Part shown: positions 42,661-50,760 of the stretch, piece after piece
Layout: each line of letters opens with the position of its first letter
How positions within the stretch are numbered: position 1 is the stretch's first letter
The notes under the pieces: generated by a model
Database searches by the model: none
Told to the model about the DNA's origin: nothing
What the model saw: only the letters and a program-made list of their open reading frames with translations
Position numbers and translations under genes: made by a program
NCBI RefSeq assembly: GCF_014647975.1
Contig: NZ_BMQF01000001.1
Coordinates: 1 to 64,000 of the forward strand
Origin: Streptomyces fumigatiscleroticus
GTDB lineage: Bacteria; Actinomycetota; Actinomycetes; Streptomycetales; Streptomycetaceae
Direction: 5' to 3'
DNA: 64,000 nt

Positions 42661-42984
42661 GTCACCCCTGTCGGCCTCGCGTGCGGGGCTGGGGAAGTGT
42701 CTGTCACAGCCTGGACCGTCCGTGGGCGTGGGCTCGGCCCTGTCACGCTTCGGCCGGATGCCACCGAGGTCAGGGGCATGTCCGACGGCCATGAGCGCAC
42801 GATTGGCGTAACGCGGGATACCGATTCATGCTGATGGGTGTCCCAGTTGTTCGATCGGCCTGTCGATTGAATCTCGAATTGGTACCGCACCCCACATGCC
42901 TTTGAGTCGACCGGCCGGAGCCGTGTGTCCTCAGCCGCCCAGGACTCGGCTTCGGCCCCAGCGAATGAGAAGGGTGCTCCGAGC

Positions 42985-43140
42985 ATGGACAACAACTCAT
43001 TGCAGGACACTTCCGTCGCCATCGTGGGCATGGCCTGCCGGGTTCCCGGCGCGGACGGCCTGTCAGGTCTCTGGCGGTTGCTGATGGACGGAGTCTGCTC
43101 GGTCCAGGACGTGCCGACCACCAGATTCGGCCGTCCGTAG
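42985..43140 (+). pseudogene. Type I polyketide synthase, ketosynthase N-terminus up to in-frame TAG
   Basis: Starting at an ATG with GAAGG upstream, the frame reads a short linker, then VAIVGMACRVPGADGLSGLW, the opening of a beta-ketoacyl synthase domain. After 51 codons it meets TAG at 43138-43140. The active-site Cys and His motifs of the ketosynthase are gone. The reading frame continues without shift into the acyltransferase end that follows, showing one ancestral gene from which roughly 600-700 codons were deleted. Confidence 0.9.
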
Positions 43141-45024
43141 GCGGAAGCCGCCTCCCACTGCTCTCTCATGGACCCGCTCCTCGATGAACTCGCCGCGGAA
43201 CTGCGGGACGTGAGCCCGCGCACCGCGCGGATACCGATGCGCTCCACCGTCGTGGACGGATCACTGGACGGCACGGAACTCGACGCCTCGTACTGGACCC
43301 GCAACCTGCGCGGGCGCGTGCGCTTCCTGGAGGCGACCGTCGATGTCGCGCAGGAGGCCGAGACGACGTTCGTCGAGATAAGCCCGCACCCGCTGCTGGT
43401 CCATGCCGTCAGGGACACGCTGGAGGACGCCCGGCTGCCCGGCCACGCCACCGGCTCCCTCCTCCGCGGGGAACCCGAACGGGAGACCCTGCTGAACGCC
43501 CTGGGCACGGTGTACGGGACCGGGGCGGACATTGACTGGAGCAGGCTGTACGGGAGCGGACGCTGCGTCCCGCTGCCCGCCTACCCTTGGCAGCGGGAGA
43601 GTCACTGGCTGGAGGACCTGGGCGCGCTCCCCGAGTTCCACGACTTCCCCCTGGACCCGGGCAGTCCGTTCCTGATGAACACCCCGGCCGGCGCACCGCT
43701 CGTCGTGCACGGTCCCGTGTTCACGGAGGTCGCCCGGCTGGCGGCCGCCCGGACAGCCGGTGCCGACGAGCTGTGCCTCACGGATGTGGAGATCAAGGAC
43801 GCGCTGACGGTGCCCCCCGGGGAGACGCCCCTGCTGAGGGTGGGGATCACGCGCGGAACGACGGACCGGAGCCGGGAGTTCGAGGTCGCGCACCGGCCCG
43901 GCGGGAGCGGGCCGTGGAGGAGCCTGTGCTGTGGCACCGTCACCCTGGTCACCGGTGACCGGCCCACTGCCGGGGAGCCCGTCGAGCGGACCATGAGCCG
44001 CTGCACGGAGCATCTGGACGCCGAGACGTTCCACCACCGCTTCGTGCGGACCGAGGAGTGCTTCCGCGTGGTGGAGGAGGTGTGGCTCGGGCAGGGGGAG
44101 GTCATCGCCCGGCTGCGCCGCCCGCCCCGGCTCCCTGCGCACCCCGATCACCCGGTGCACCCCGTGCTGCTGGCCGCCGCCGCACAGCCGGCGCTGGCTC
44201 TGCTGCCCGACGCGTCGTACGTCGCCGAAGGAGCGGGCCGGGTCACCGTGACCGGGCCGCAGACGGACGTCATGTGGAGCAGGTGCCGGCTCGGGGACGC
44301 AGCCGCCCCTGACCGGTTGCATCTGGACGTCACCCTCCTGGACGCGGCGGGAGGTGTCGTCCTCGAGGCGACCGGCCTGCGGATGAGCCGCCGGCCGGAC
44401 GCGGCGGACGAGGAGGACCGGATGGACAAGACCGTGAGAGCCGACCGTGGGGCCGACCGGGGGCAGGAACCCGCGCCGGCCGCTCGGAGGGCCACGCAGC
44501 CGGGCATCGAGCTCACGGGTGACCTGCGGCTGACCGACCCGGCCAGCGGCCTCCTCGTCGAGCTCCATGGTTCACTGCGGGTCTCCCGCGACTCCGCGGG
44601 GCCAGAGGCCGCCGCGCACACCGCACCCGCGGTCGGCGAGCCGGTCCGGTCGCACCCCGCATCGGCCCCGGAACCCCCGCCGGCGACCACGGCCCCGGAC
44701 GAAGTGCCGCCGGGGCAGGCTGCTTCGCCGGAGTCCGCCCGCGGGGCCCGGTCGACCGCCGGCGCACAGCCCGCTGCCGCGCCCCGGGAACGGCCCATCG
44801 CCGAGCAGGTCTCTGAGCACGTCGCGGCCGTCCTGCGGATGCCCGTGGACAGGCTTGACGTCAACAGGCCGCTCGACCGGCTGGGCATGGACTCCCTCAT
44901 GGCCGCGGAACTGCGCAAACGGCTGGAGAAGAACCTGGGAGTGCGTATGGCGCCGAACAAGCTCGTGCGCGGCACCGCGACCGCGGACCTGGTCCGGGAG
45001 TGCGAAGCGCACACCACTGCCTGA
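43141..45024 (+). pseudogene. Type I polyketide synthase remainder: AT end, DH-like domain, ACP
   Basis: In frame with the ketosynthase start. Domains: the acyltransferase C-terminus (ASHCSLMDPLLDELAAEL, then DASYWTRNLRGRVRFLEA, VEISPHPLL); a DH-like double hotdog at about 150-420 counted from the ATG at 43168; and an ACP at the end with LDRLGMDSLMAAEL carrying the phosphopantetheine Ser. The DH catalytic His and Asp are not found: the first hotdog has VVHGPVFTEVARL instead of DHxVxG, and HPVLLAAAAQ replaces HPALLDAALQ. The AT nucleophile GHSxG is deleted. Internal translation from 43168 is conceivable but lacks a ribosome site. Confidence 0.88.
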
Positions 45025-45055
45025 GCCCTGAGCCCCGAGCCCTGAGCCCTGAGCC
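45021..45055. repeat. Five tandem CTGAGCC heptamers after the PKS relic
   Basis: Five head-to-tail heptamers (the third is CCGAGCC) begin inside the stop codon at 45022-45024 and end six bases before the ribosome site of the next gene. They place TGA stops in two of three frames. Confidence 0.85.
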
Positions 45056-45074
45056 CGACAGGAGGAAGACAGCA

Positions 45075-46295
45075 ATGACCGCAGACCTCTACGCGATCGG
45101 CGACAAGCCGCCGCTCGGCCACGTTCCCGCCCGCATGCACGCCGCGGTCATCCGACCCGAGCGCTACGGGGAACCGGAGGGGGCCTTCTCGATGGAAGTC
45201 GTGGACGTACCCCGTGTCCGCCGCGGCCAGGTCCTGGTCTACGTCATGGCCGCCGGGATCAACTACAACAACGTCTGGTCCTCCCTCGGCTACCCGCTCG
45301 ACGTCGTGGCCGCCCGGCGGCGGCGCGGCCAGTCCGAGAACTTCCACATCGGCGGCACGGAGGGGTCCGGCATCGTGTGGGCCGTCGGCGAAGCGGTCAC
45401 CTCCGTCTCCGTCGGCGACGAGGTGATGCTCTCGGGCGCCACCTGGGACGAGTGCGCCGCCGACATCCGGCTGGGTGCCGAGCCCATCACCTCGGCGACC
45501 CGGTCCGCCTGGGGATACGAGTCGAACTACGGCTCCTTCGCCCAGTTCGCGCTGGTCAGCGACTACCAGTGTCATCCCAAGCCGGCCAACCTGTCCTGGG
45601 AGAAGTCCGCCTGTTTCCTCTCGACGGCGGCGACCGCCTACCGCCAGCTCTGCGGATGGGCTCCGCACACGGTCGAGCCCGGGGATCCCGTCCTCATCCG
45701 GGGCGGAGCCGGAGGCCTCGGCTCGATGGCGATCCAGATCGCCCGGATCCGTGGCGGCATACCGATCGCGGTCGTCTCCGACGAGGAACGCGGCTCGTAC
45801 TGCCGCGCACTCGGCGCGCAAGGCTTCATCAACCGCACGGAGTTCGACCACTGGGGGCGGCTGCCCGACATCTCGGACGGTGAGGCGATGACCGCGTGGC
45901 TGGCCGGTGCCCGGCGCTTCGGCGAGAGGGTCTGGCACATACTCGGAGAACGCAGGGCACCCAGGATCGTGCTGGAGCACAGCGGACAGGACACCATCCC
46001 CACCTCCCTGTACCTCTGCGACAACGCGGGCACGGTGGTCATCTGCGGCGGCACCTCCGGCTACAACGCGGACGTGGACCTGCGCTACCTGTGGATGCGC
46101 CAGAAGCGGCTCCAGGGCTCCCACTACGCGAGCATCCGGCAGTGCAGGCAGGTGATCGCGCCGGTCGCGGGAGGGCAACTCGACCCCTGCCTGTCCTGGG
46201 TCGGCACCTTCGAGGAGACGGGCCGGGCCCACCAGCTCATGTACGAGAACCAGCACCCGCCCGGCAACATGGCGGTACGTGTCAACGCGCCCTGA
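45075..46295 (+). CDS. Crotonyl-CoA carboxylase/reductase family enzyme
   Basis: 406 residues. The family signature is seen in GINYNNVWSSLGYPLDV, FHIGGTEGSGIVWAVG, SAWGYESNYGSFAQF, GDPVLIRGGAGGLGSMAIQI (NADPH site) and QKRLQGSHYAS. CCRs reduce 2-enoyl-CoA with NADPH and add CO2, giving ethylmalonyl-CoA or longer alkylmalonyl-CoA extender units. Residues associated with CO2 binding in this family (Asn in NYNN, Glu in GYES) appear to be conserved. The ATG at 45075 has GGAGGAAGAC. It directly follows the broken polyketide synthase, which it presumably served, and seems to be intact. Confidence 0.93.
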   Translation: MTADLYAIGDKPPLGHVPARMHAAVIRPERYGEPEGAFSMEVVDVPRVRRGQVLVYVMAAGINYNNVWSSLGYPLDVVAARRRRGQSENFHIGGTEGSGIVWAVGEAVTSVSVGDEVMLSGATWDECAADIRLGAEPITSATRSAWGYESNYGSFAQFALVSDYQCHPKPANLSWEKSACFLSTAATAYRQLCGWAPHTVEPGDPVLIRGGAGGLGSMAIQIARIRGGIPIAVVSDEERGSYCRALGAQGFINRTEFDHWGRLPDISDGEAMTAWLAGARRFGERVWHILGERRAPRIVLEHSGQDTIPTSLYLCDNAGTVVICGGTSGYNADVDLRYLWMRQKRLQGSHYASIRQCRQVIAPVAGGQLDPCLSWVGTFEETGRAHQLMYENQHPPGNMAVRVNAP

Positions 46296-46358
46296 GGCGG
46301 GACAGGGCAGCTGGGGCGCGGATGCCCACCGTGGCCGGCTCTGACCGGGGAGCCGACG

Positions 46359-46838
46359 TCAGCCGTTCCGCCGTGGCGCCCCCCGCGCGGCACGGCAGTG
46401 ATCGTCCAACGTCAGCCATGCCTCCGCGTCCTGCCGGATCCGCGCCGCGTCGAAGGTCTCGTACTCCCGGACCGACGACCTGACCCTGCCTCGCCCGCGG
46501 TACCTGTCCATGATGCTGACGTGCTCCGGCAGGCGCAAGAACTCCGCCAGGGCCCGCCGCCCGGTCCACACCGAGACCGACCCGCAGCGCCGGGCCAGGG
46601 GCGCGGCCCACAGCCACATGCCGACCGCTCCGTCGAGGTGCGGCCAGTGGCGTCGCAGCGCGAAGCCGTGACACACGATGCCGGGCAGGTCCCGGTGCGT
46701 GTCGCTGGTGAAGTCGGTGACGCTGACGATCAGCGGGCCGCTCCGCCGACCGCGCACACCGCCGTCGATGCCGTTCCCCGCGGCGCGGTCGCCGAGGGGG
46801 TTCCCGGCCGGGCCCCGGACCCAGCGGCTCCTCAGCAC
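46359..46838 (-). CDS. Hypothetical protein, DUF3291/monooxygenase-like
   Basis: 159 residues. The segment VSVTDFTSDTHRDLPGIVCH, then VGMWLWAAPLARRCGSVSVW, TGRRALAEFLRLPEHVSIM, resembles the dimeric alpha/beta-barrel pattern of DUF3291 and antibiotic-biosynthesis-monooxygenase-like proteins, where a Trp and His line the pocket. I am not sure of the family. It begins at a GTG inside the 3' end of the upstream gene (7-base overlap), so the two are co-transcribed. Confidence 0.6.
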   Translation of the reverse strand: MLRSRWVRGPAGNPLGDRAAGNGIDGGVRGRRSGPLIVSVTDFTSDTHRDLPGIVCHGFALRRHWPHLDGAVGMWLWAAPLARRCGSVSVWTGRRALAEFLRLPEHVSIMDRYRGRGRVRSSVREYETFDAARIRQDAEAWLTLDDHCRAARGAPRRNG

Positions 46839-47425
46839 GGCCCCGGTGTCCAGGACGGGTCGCGGCCGAGCAGGGCGAGCAGCCGGTCGCCCGGCGCGGC
46901 GTCCTCGGGCACGGCGACCCGCCGGCGGAACGCGGCACCGGCCCCGCGGCCCTCGTCCGGGACCTGGGCGGCGATCCGCAGCGCGGCGGTGGTGAGTTCG
47001 GCGGCGGGCTCCCAGGGGGCGCCGATCGTCACCGCCACGTCCCAGGCGTGCACCACGTAGTCGAGCAGATGGAAGCCGATCGCGGTCCGTCCGGGGACGG
47101 CGAACCCCTCGCCCGCCTCCGGCAGTGCGAAGCGCCGCTCCAGCACCTCGTCGTCCGCGAACGCCGCGGTGACCTCGTCCGCCGATGTCTCGTACGCTCC
47201 GGCCGGGTCATCGCCGAGGTCGCCGTCGCGCCACACGGCCCACGGCTCACCCGCGCCGCGGGCGGAGGCGGCGAACCCCTCGTTCTGGCTGACCAGATGG
47301 CGCAGCAGGCCGTACAGGGTCCAGTCCGCGCACGGCGTCGCCCGTCTCAAGTCGTCGGGTTTCACCTGGGAGATCACCTCCCCGGTCAGCAACAGCGCCT
47401 GGCGGTCCAGTCGTCGTATGTCCAT
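46832..47425 (-). CDS. TIGR03086-family (DinB-like) metal-binding protein
   Basis: 197 residues. The DinB/mycothiol-dependent isomerase-like four-helix fold is shown by TPCADWTLYGLLRHLVSQNE (first metal His), then HLLDYVVHAWDVAVTIG (second metal His). The C-terminal GDRLLALLGRDPSW is the typical actinobacterial ending. The family may use mycothiol as cofactor; substrates are unknown. It is divergent from a MocR regulator with a 117-base gap carrying direct repeats, so it may be regulated by it. Confidence 0.88.
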   Translation of the reverse strand: MDIRRLDRQALLLTGEVISQVKPDDLRRATPCADWTLYGLLRHLVSQNEGFAASARGAGEPWAVWRDGDLGDDPAGAYETSADEVTAAFADDEVLERRFALPEAGEGFAVPGRTAIGFHLLDYVVHAWDVAVTIGAPWEPAAELTTAALRIAAQVPDEGRGAGAAFRRRVAVPEDAAPGDRLLALLGRDPSWTPGPC

Positions 47426-47461
47426 GGCCGGAGCGTAGGATCACACAGCGGTTGAGCTCCA

Positions 47462-47494
47462 GAGCCAATATTCTGCTGATTGACTGAGCCAATC
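47462..47494. promoter_or_regulatory. Direct repeats GAGCCAAT upstream of the MocR gene
   Basis: GAGCCAAT occurs at 47462-47469 and 47486-47493, 24 bases apart. The second copy sits inside GATTG-N7-CAATC. MocR/PdxR regulators often bind such spaced direct repeats in divergent promoters. Confidence 0.5.
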
Positions 47495-47542
47495 GGCGGA
47501 CGGGCGGTCGCCGGCAGCCGCGCCGGGAACGGGGAAGCCCAG

Positions 47543-49000
47543 ATGGACGTGCACGTCAGGCTCGACGGGCAGCGTGACCTGTCCGGCCAGATCTACCGCC
47601 AGCTGCGTACCGCGATCCACGACGGGCTGCTCCGGCCCGGCGATCCGCTGCCCCCGACCCGGGAGTTGAGCCGCCGTCTCGCGGTGGCCCGCAACACCGT
47701 CGGCGTCGCCTACGAACGGCTCGTCGCCGAGGGCTACGTGGACAGCAGGGTCGGCTCCGGGACCTATGTGCGTACGACGGGCCTGCCCGTGCCCGGGGCC
47801 GCGACCGCCGACGGCAGCACCGGCTCGGGGCTGCGCCCGCGCGCCCTGTGGGCGGGGCTGTCCCCCTGGGCGGGCGCCGAGAGCTTCGGAGCGACCACGG
47901 CCGCCTACGACCTGCGGGTCGGCCTGCCGGACGCCCGGCTCTTCCCGTACGAGGCCTGGCGTCCCCTGATCGCCCGGGAATCGCGCCTCTCGGCGGCCGG
48001 GACCGCCGGATACGGCGATCCGGCCGGCCACCCCGGGCTGCGGGCCGCACTCGCCCGGCACCTCGGGCTCTCCCGCGGTGTGCGGACCGGTCCGGACGAC
48101 GTCCTGGTGACCACCGGCACGCAGCAGGCCCTGGACCTCATCGGACGGGTGCTGCTCGAACCGGGTGACCGGGTGGCCGTCGAGGAGCCCGGCTACCCAC
48201 CGGCCCGGCTGGCGTTCCTGGCGCAGGGCGCCGAGATCACACGTGTGCCGGTGGACGACGAGGGCCTGCTGGTGGACGCCGTCCCGCCGGACACCCGCGC
48301 CGTGTACGTCACCCCCGCCCACCAGTTCCCGCTCGGCATGCCGATGTCCCTGCGGCGCAGAACGGCGCTGCTGCGGTGGGCGCGACAGCACGGCGCGGCG
48401 GTGATCGAGGACGACTACGACAGCGAGTTCCGGTTCGGCGGGCGGCCGGTCGAGACACTGCGCAGTCTGGACCGGGACGGACACGTCATCTATGTGGGGT
48501 CGTTCTCCAAGGTGATGCTGCCCTCCCTGCGCGTCGGTTTCCTGGTGGCGCCCGCCCCGCTGCGCGCGGCACTGCGCACCGCCAAGTACACCGCCGACTG
48601 GCACACGGCGGTCCCCACACAGGCGGCGCTCGCCCGCTTCGTCGACGACGGGCTGCTCGCCCGGCACATCCGCCGGATGCAGCACACGTACGCGACCCGG
48701 CACCAGACGCTCACCCGCACCCTCACCGGCCACTTCGCGGACCGCATCGAGCTGGTGCCGTCCGCCGCGGGCCTGCACGTGACCGCCTTCACCCGGGGCC
48801 GGCTCGCCGACCCCCACGCCCTGGTGGACCTGGCCCGCCGGGCCCGGGCGTCCGGCGTGGCGGTCCACACCCTGGCGGAGGTCGCCGCCGACCGCTCCGC
48901 GCGTCCGGGCCTCGTCTTCGGCTACGGCTCGATCGACGCCCGGGACATGGGGCCGGGTCTGCACCGCGTATTCGGCTCGGACCGCCGACTCGACGGCTGA
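47543..49000 (+). CDS. MocR-family (GntR HTH + aminotransferase-like) regulator
   Basis: 485 residues. Residues 1-75 form a GntR-type winged helix (DLSGQIYRQLRTAIHDGLLR, PTRELSRRLAVARNTV). From about 110 on there is a fold-type I PLP domain: LVTTGTQQALDLIGRVLLEP, VIEDDYDSEFRF, and the PLP lysine in SFSKVMLPSLRVGF. MocR proteins bind PLP and sense amines or vitamin B6 (PdxR), GABA or taurine. The ATG at 47543 has GGGGAAG and gives the usual N-terminus; a TTG at 47480 is the longer option. Divergent from the DinB-like gene. Confidence 0.92.
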   Translation: MDVHVRLDGQRDLSGQIYRQLRTAIHDGLLRPGDPLPPTRELSRRLAVARNTVGVAYERLVAEGYVDSRVGSGTYVRTTGLPVPGAATADGSTGSGLRPRALWAGLSPWAGAESFGATTAAYDLRVGLPDARLFPYEAWRPLIARESRLSAAGTAGYGDPAGHPGLRAALARHLGLSRGVRTGPDDVLVTTGTQQALDLIGRVLLEPGDRVAVEEPGYPPARLAFLAQGAEITRVPVDDEGLLVDAVPPDTRAVYVTPAHQFPLGMPMSLRRRTALLRWARQHGAAVIEDDYDSEFRFGGRPVETLRSLDRDGHVIYVGSFSKVMLPSLRVGFLVAPAPLRAALRTAKYTADWHTAVPTQAALARFVDDGLLARHIRRMQHTYATRHQTLTRTLTGHFADRIELVPSAAGLHVTAFTRGRLADPHALVDLARRARASGVAVHTLAEVAADRSARPGLVFGYGSIDARDMGPGLHRVFGSDRRLDG

Positions 49001-49099
49001 TCTGGAGCCTTGAGCGACCAGGGGCGGCCCGGGGCCGGACGGCTCCGGACACCCCGGGCTCTCCGGCGCGGATGCCCATGCTCCGGCATCAGCGACGTA

Positions 49100-49133
49100 G
49101 GGCGGGCGGGCCGCCTCCTCCGTCCGCCCGCCC
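49100..49133. terminator. 10-bp hairpin between convergent genes
   Basis: Arms 49100-49109 and 49124-49133 (GGGCGGGCGG and complement) around a 14-base loop separate the MocR gene from the minus-strand small membrane protein gene. Confidence 0.6.
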
Positions 49134-49150
49134 CCTCCCCCCGCGCGATC

Positions 49151-49411
49151 TCACTCGGGCGGGTCGGTGGGGGCCTGGAGCCGCTGCCAGCAGCGGTGGA
49201 CGTGCTGTTCGGCCTCCCGTACGGCGGAAGGAGCACCCCCGTCCGGCGGTGCGGCAGCGCCGCCGTGAAACATGACGTCACGGCGGGACGGGTGGAGCGT
49301 GCGGGCGCCGCGGCCTCGGCCGTCGGGGCGCAGCACCGCCGCCCCGACGATGAGGATCACGGCGATGACTGCTGCGGCTGTCAGCGCGGTGGCCGCGTGC
49401 TGATCGGACAT
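49151..49411 (-). CDS. Small single-span membrane protein
   Basis: 86 residues. One hydrophobic helix (ALTAAAVIAVILIVGAAVL, about 9-27) follows a short polar N-terminus. The cytoplasmic-looking tail ends with a helix (REAEQHVHRCWQRLQ). Typical of small Streptomyces membrane proteins of unknown role. The ATG at 49411 has only a weak ribosome site. It is the last gene of the envelope-associated minus-strand group. Confidence 0.55.
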   Translation of the reverse strand: MSDQHAATALTAAAVIAVILIVGAAVLRPDGRGRGARTLHPSRRDVMFHGGAAAPPDGGAPSAVREAEQHVHRCWQRLQAPTDPPE

Positions 49412-49503
49412 GTGCGGGCTTTCGTGGGCTACGGGGCGGAAGGGGCCGGTGTCGCTGTCGCACCGGCCCCTTGTCCTGCTTGCGGTCAGCGGAGCCGTGC
49501 TGG

Positions 49504-49770
49504 TCAGCCGGGCCAGGTACCGGTCAGGCGGCGTGTGCCGGCGGCACCCGCGCGGTCGACGGCCGCCTTGACGCCCGCGAAGATCGCGCCCTGCAAGGTG
49601 GCGGCGAGCAGCACCTCGCCCCAGCCGCGGTCCTCGTCGGTGGCGTCGGGGGCGTCCTCGTCGTGGCCGAGCAACTTCCATGCCTGCTTGGACAGAGCGC
49701 CGGCGAGCATGCCGCTGACGGCTCCCAGAGCGAGACCGACCGGCTTGTAGGCGATCTTGGATGCCTTCAC
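49504..49770 (-). CDS. DUF4235-family membrane protein
   Basis: 88 residues. The family opening KIAYKPVGLALGAVSGMLAG is a glycine-rich transmembrane segment; a second hydrophobic stretch is VLLAATLQGAIFAGVKAAV, and the middle is acidic (DEDAPDATDEDRGW). DUF4235 proteins commonly accompany DUF3618 and holin-like proteins in actinomycetes, as here. The exact role is unknown; they are presumed to belong to an envelope stress set. It begins four bases after the stop of the DUF3618 gene. Confidence 0.9.
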   Translation of the reverse strand: MKASKIAYKPVGLALGAVSGMLAGALSKQAWKLLGHDEDAPDATDEDRGWGEVLLAATLQGAIFAGVKAAVDRAGAAGTRRLTGTWPG

Positions 49771-49774
49771 GGCG

Positions 49775-50254
49775 TCATCCCTTCCTGCGGCACAGCAGCC
49801 ACACGGCGACGGCCGCTCCGGCGGCGCCCACCAGCAGGCCGCGGTTGCCGCGCGCCAGTCGCAGGCCCTGAGCCGTCCTGGCCCGCACCGGCTCGGGTGC
49901 CTTCTCCTGCCACATCCGGCCTGCCTGCGCCGCCTTGGCCCGGGCCTGCTCGGCGGTGTGGGCGGCCTTGTCCTTGACCGGGTCGGGCAGTTTGTCCTGC
50001 ACGCGGGAGGCCGTCTCAGCAGCCTTGGCCCTGACTTCCCCGGCCTTGAGCGCGGCCTGTTCCTTCAGCTCACCGGCCTTCGCGGCCGCCTGGCCCTTCA
50101 TCTCGGCGGCCTTGTCCTGCGCGCGGGCCTTGACGTCGGTCCTGGCCGCAAGCGCCTGCACCGTGTCCCCGAGCTCGTGGCGGGTGTGCTCGACCTGCTC
50201 GCGCAGCTCTGCCGGGCTCTGGGCGGTGGGCTCGTCGTGAGGCGGCTGGGTCAT
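49775..50254 (-). CDS. DUF3618-domain protein with Ala/Lys-rich repeats and C-terminal anchor
   Basis: 159 residues. Residues 12-45 match DUF3618 (SPAELREQVEHTRHELGDTV). A long, charged, helical repeat region (KAGELKEQAALKAGEVRAKA) recalls LEA-like or apolipoprotein-like sequences. It ends in a transmembrane helix (GLLVGAAGAAVAVWLLCRRK). It may tether to the membrane and protect the envelope during desiccation or osmotic stress. The ATG overlaps the holin-like gene by ATGA; AAGGAGAG precedes it. Confidence 0.88.
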   Translation of the reverse strand: MTQPPHDEPTAQSPAELREQVEHTRHELGDTVQALAARTDVKARAQDKAAEMKGQAAAKAGELKEQAALKAGEVRAKAAETASRVQDKLPDPVKDKAAHTAEQARAKAAQAGRMWQEKAPEPVRARTAQGLRLARGNRGLLVGAAGAAVAVWLLCRRKG

Positions 50255-50682
50255 CGGTGCGCACTCTCCTTGATCTCGGCCATGTCGGCCTTCACGTTCT
50301 CGATCGTCTGCTGGGGCGCGGGCGGGGCCGCCCGGGAGACTTCCTTCTTGCCCGTGAGCGCCATGACGGCGGCGACGAGGCCGAGGACCGCGGTCACGAT
50401 GAGGGCCGCGGCCCACACCGGCAGCGCCACCGCCAGCGCGGCGATCACGGTGGCCACCAGGGCCTCGAGCATCAGGAACCCGACCAGGCCGGCGCCGCCG
50501 AACAGCCCGCCGCCCTTGCCGTAGCGCTTGCCCTTCTCCTTCATCTCCATCTGCGCCAGTCGTAGCTCGCCGCGCACCAGCTCACTCAGCTGTTGCGAGG
50601 CACGCTGCACCAGCTCGCTCACCGGCTCCGAACCCGGGGCCTGCTGGCCCGGGCCGTGGTGCGGCTGCGTACTCGACGACAT
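50251..50682 (-). CDS. Holin-3_6-like (DUF1469) phage-holin-superfamily membrane protein
   Basis: 143 residues. Pattern: VSELVQRASQQLSELVRGEL, then two adjacent hydrophobic helices (FLMLEALVATVIAALAVALP and AALIVTAVLGLVAAVMALTG), then a polar tail. These proteins are widespread in actinomycetes outside phages and are linked to DUF3618/DUF4235 genes. The ATG at 50682 is preceded by AGGAGGTGATCACC, an unusually complete match to the 16S 3' end, predicting strong translation; the GTG within it is not the start. Confidence 0.88.
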   Translation of the reverse strand: MSSSTQPHHGPGQQAPGSEPVSELVQRASQQLSELVRGELRLAQMEMKEKGKRYGKGGGLFGGAGLVGFLMLEALVATVIAALAVALPVWAAALIVTAVLGLVAAVMALTGKKEVSRAAPPAPQQTIENVKADMAEIKESAHR

Positions 50683-50760
50683 GGTGATCACCTCCTGTCA
50701 CTCCGTTCCGGCAGAAGGCGCCGCGGCGCCCTCCGGTGAGCGCGCGAGTACCCGGACAGA

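Noticed and set aside
42402..43532. 376-codon minus-strand frame across the PKS start
   Set aside because: It is antisense to the ketosynthase and acyltransferase coding sequence. Only its last 45 codons look protein-like, and they belong to a separate remnant.
42985..46295. Functional polyketide biosynthetic cluster
   Set aside because: The synthase lacks its ketosynthase and acyltransferase active sites and has a stop codon at the joint, and no other assembly-line gene is present.
50717..50730. GGCGCCGCGGCGCC palindrome as a terminator or operator
   Set aside because: It is perfect, but short, without a loop, and made only of G and C in a GC-rich background; chance cannot be excluded.
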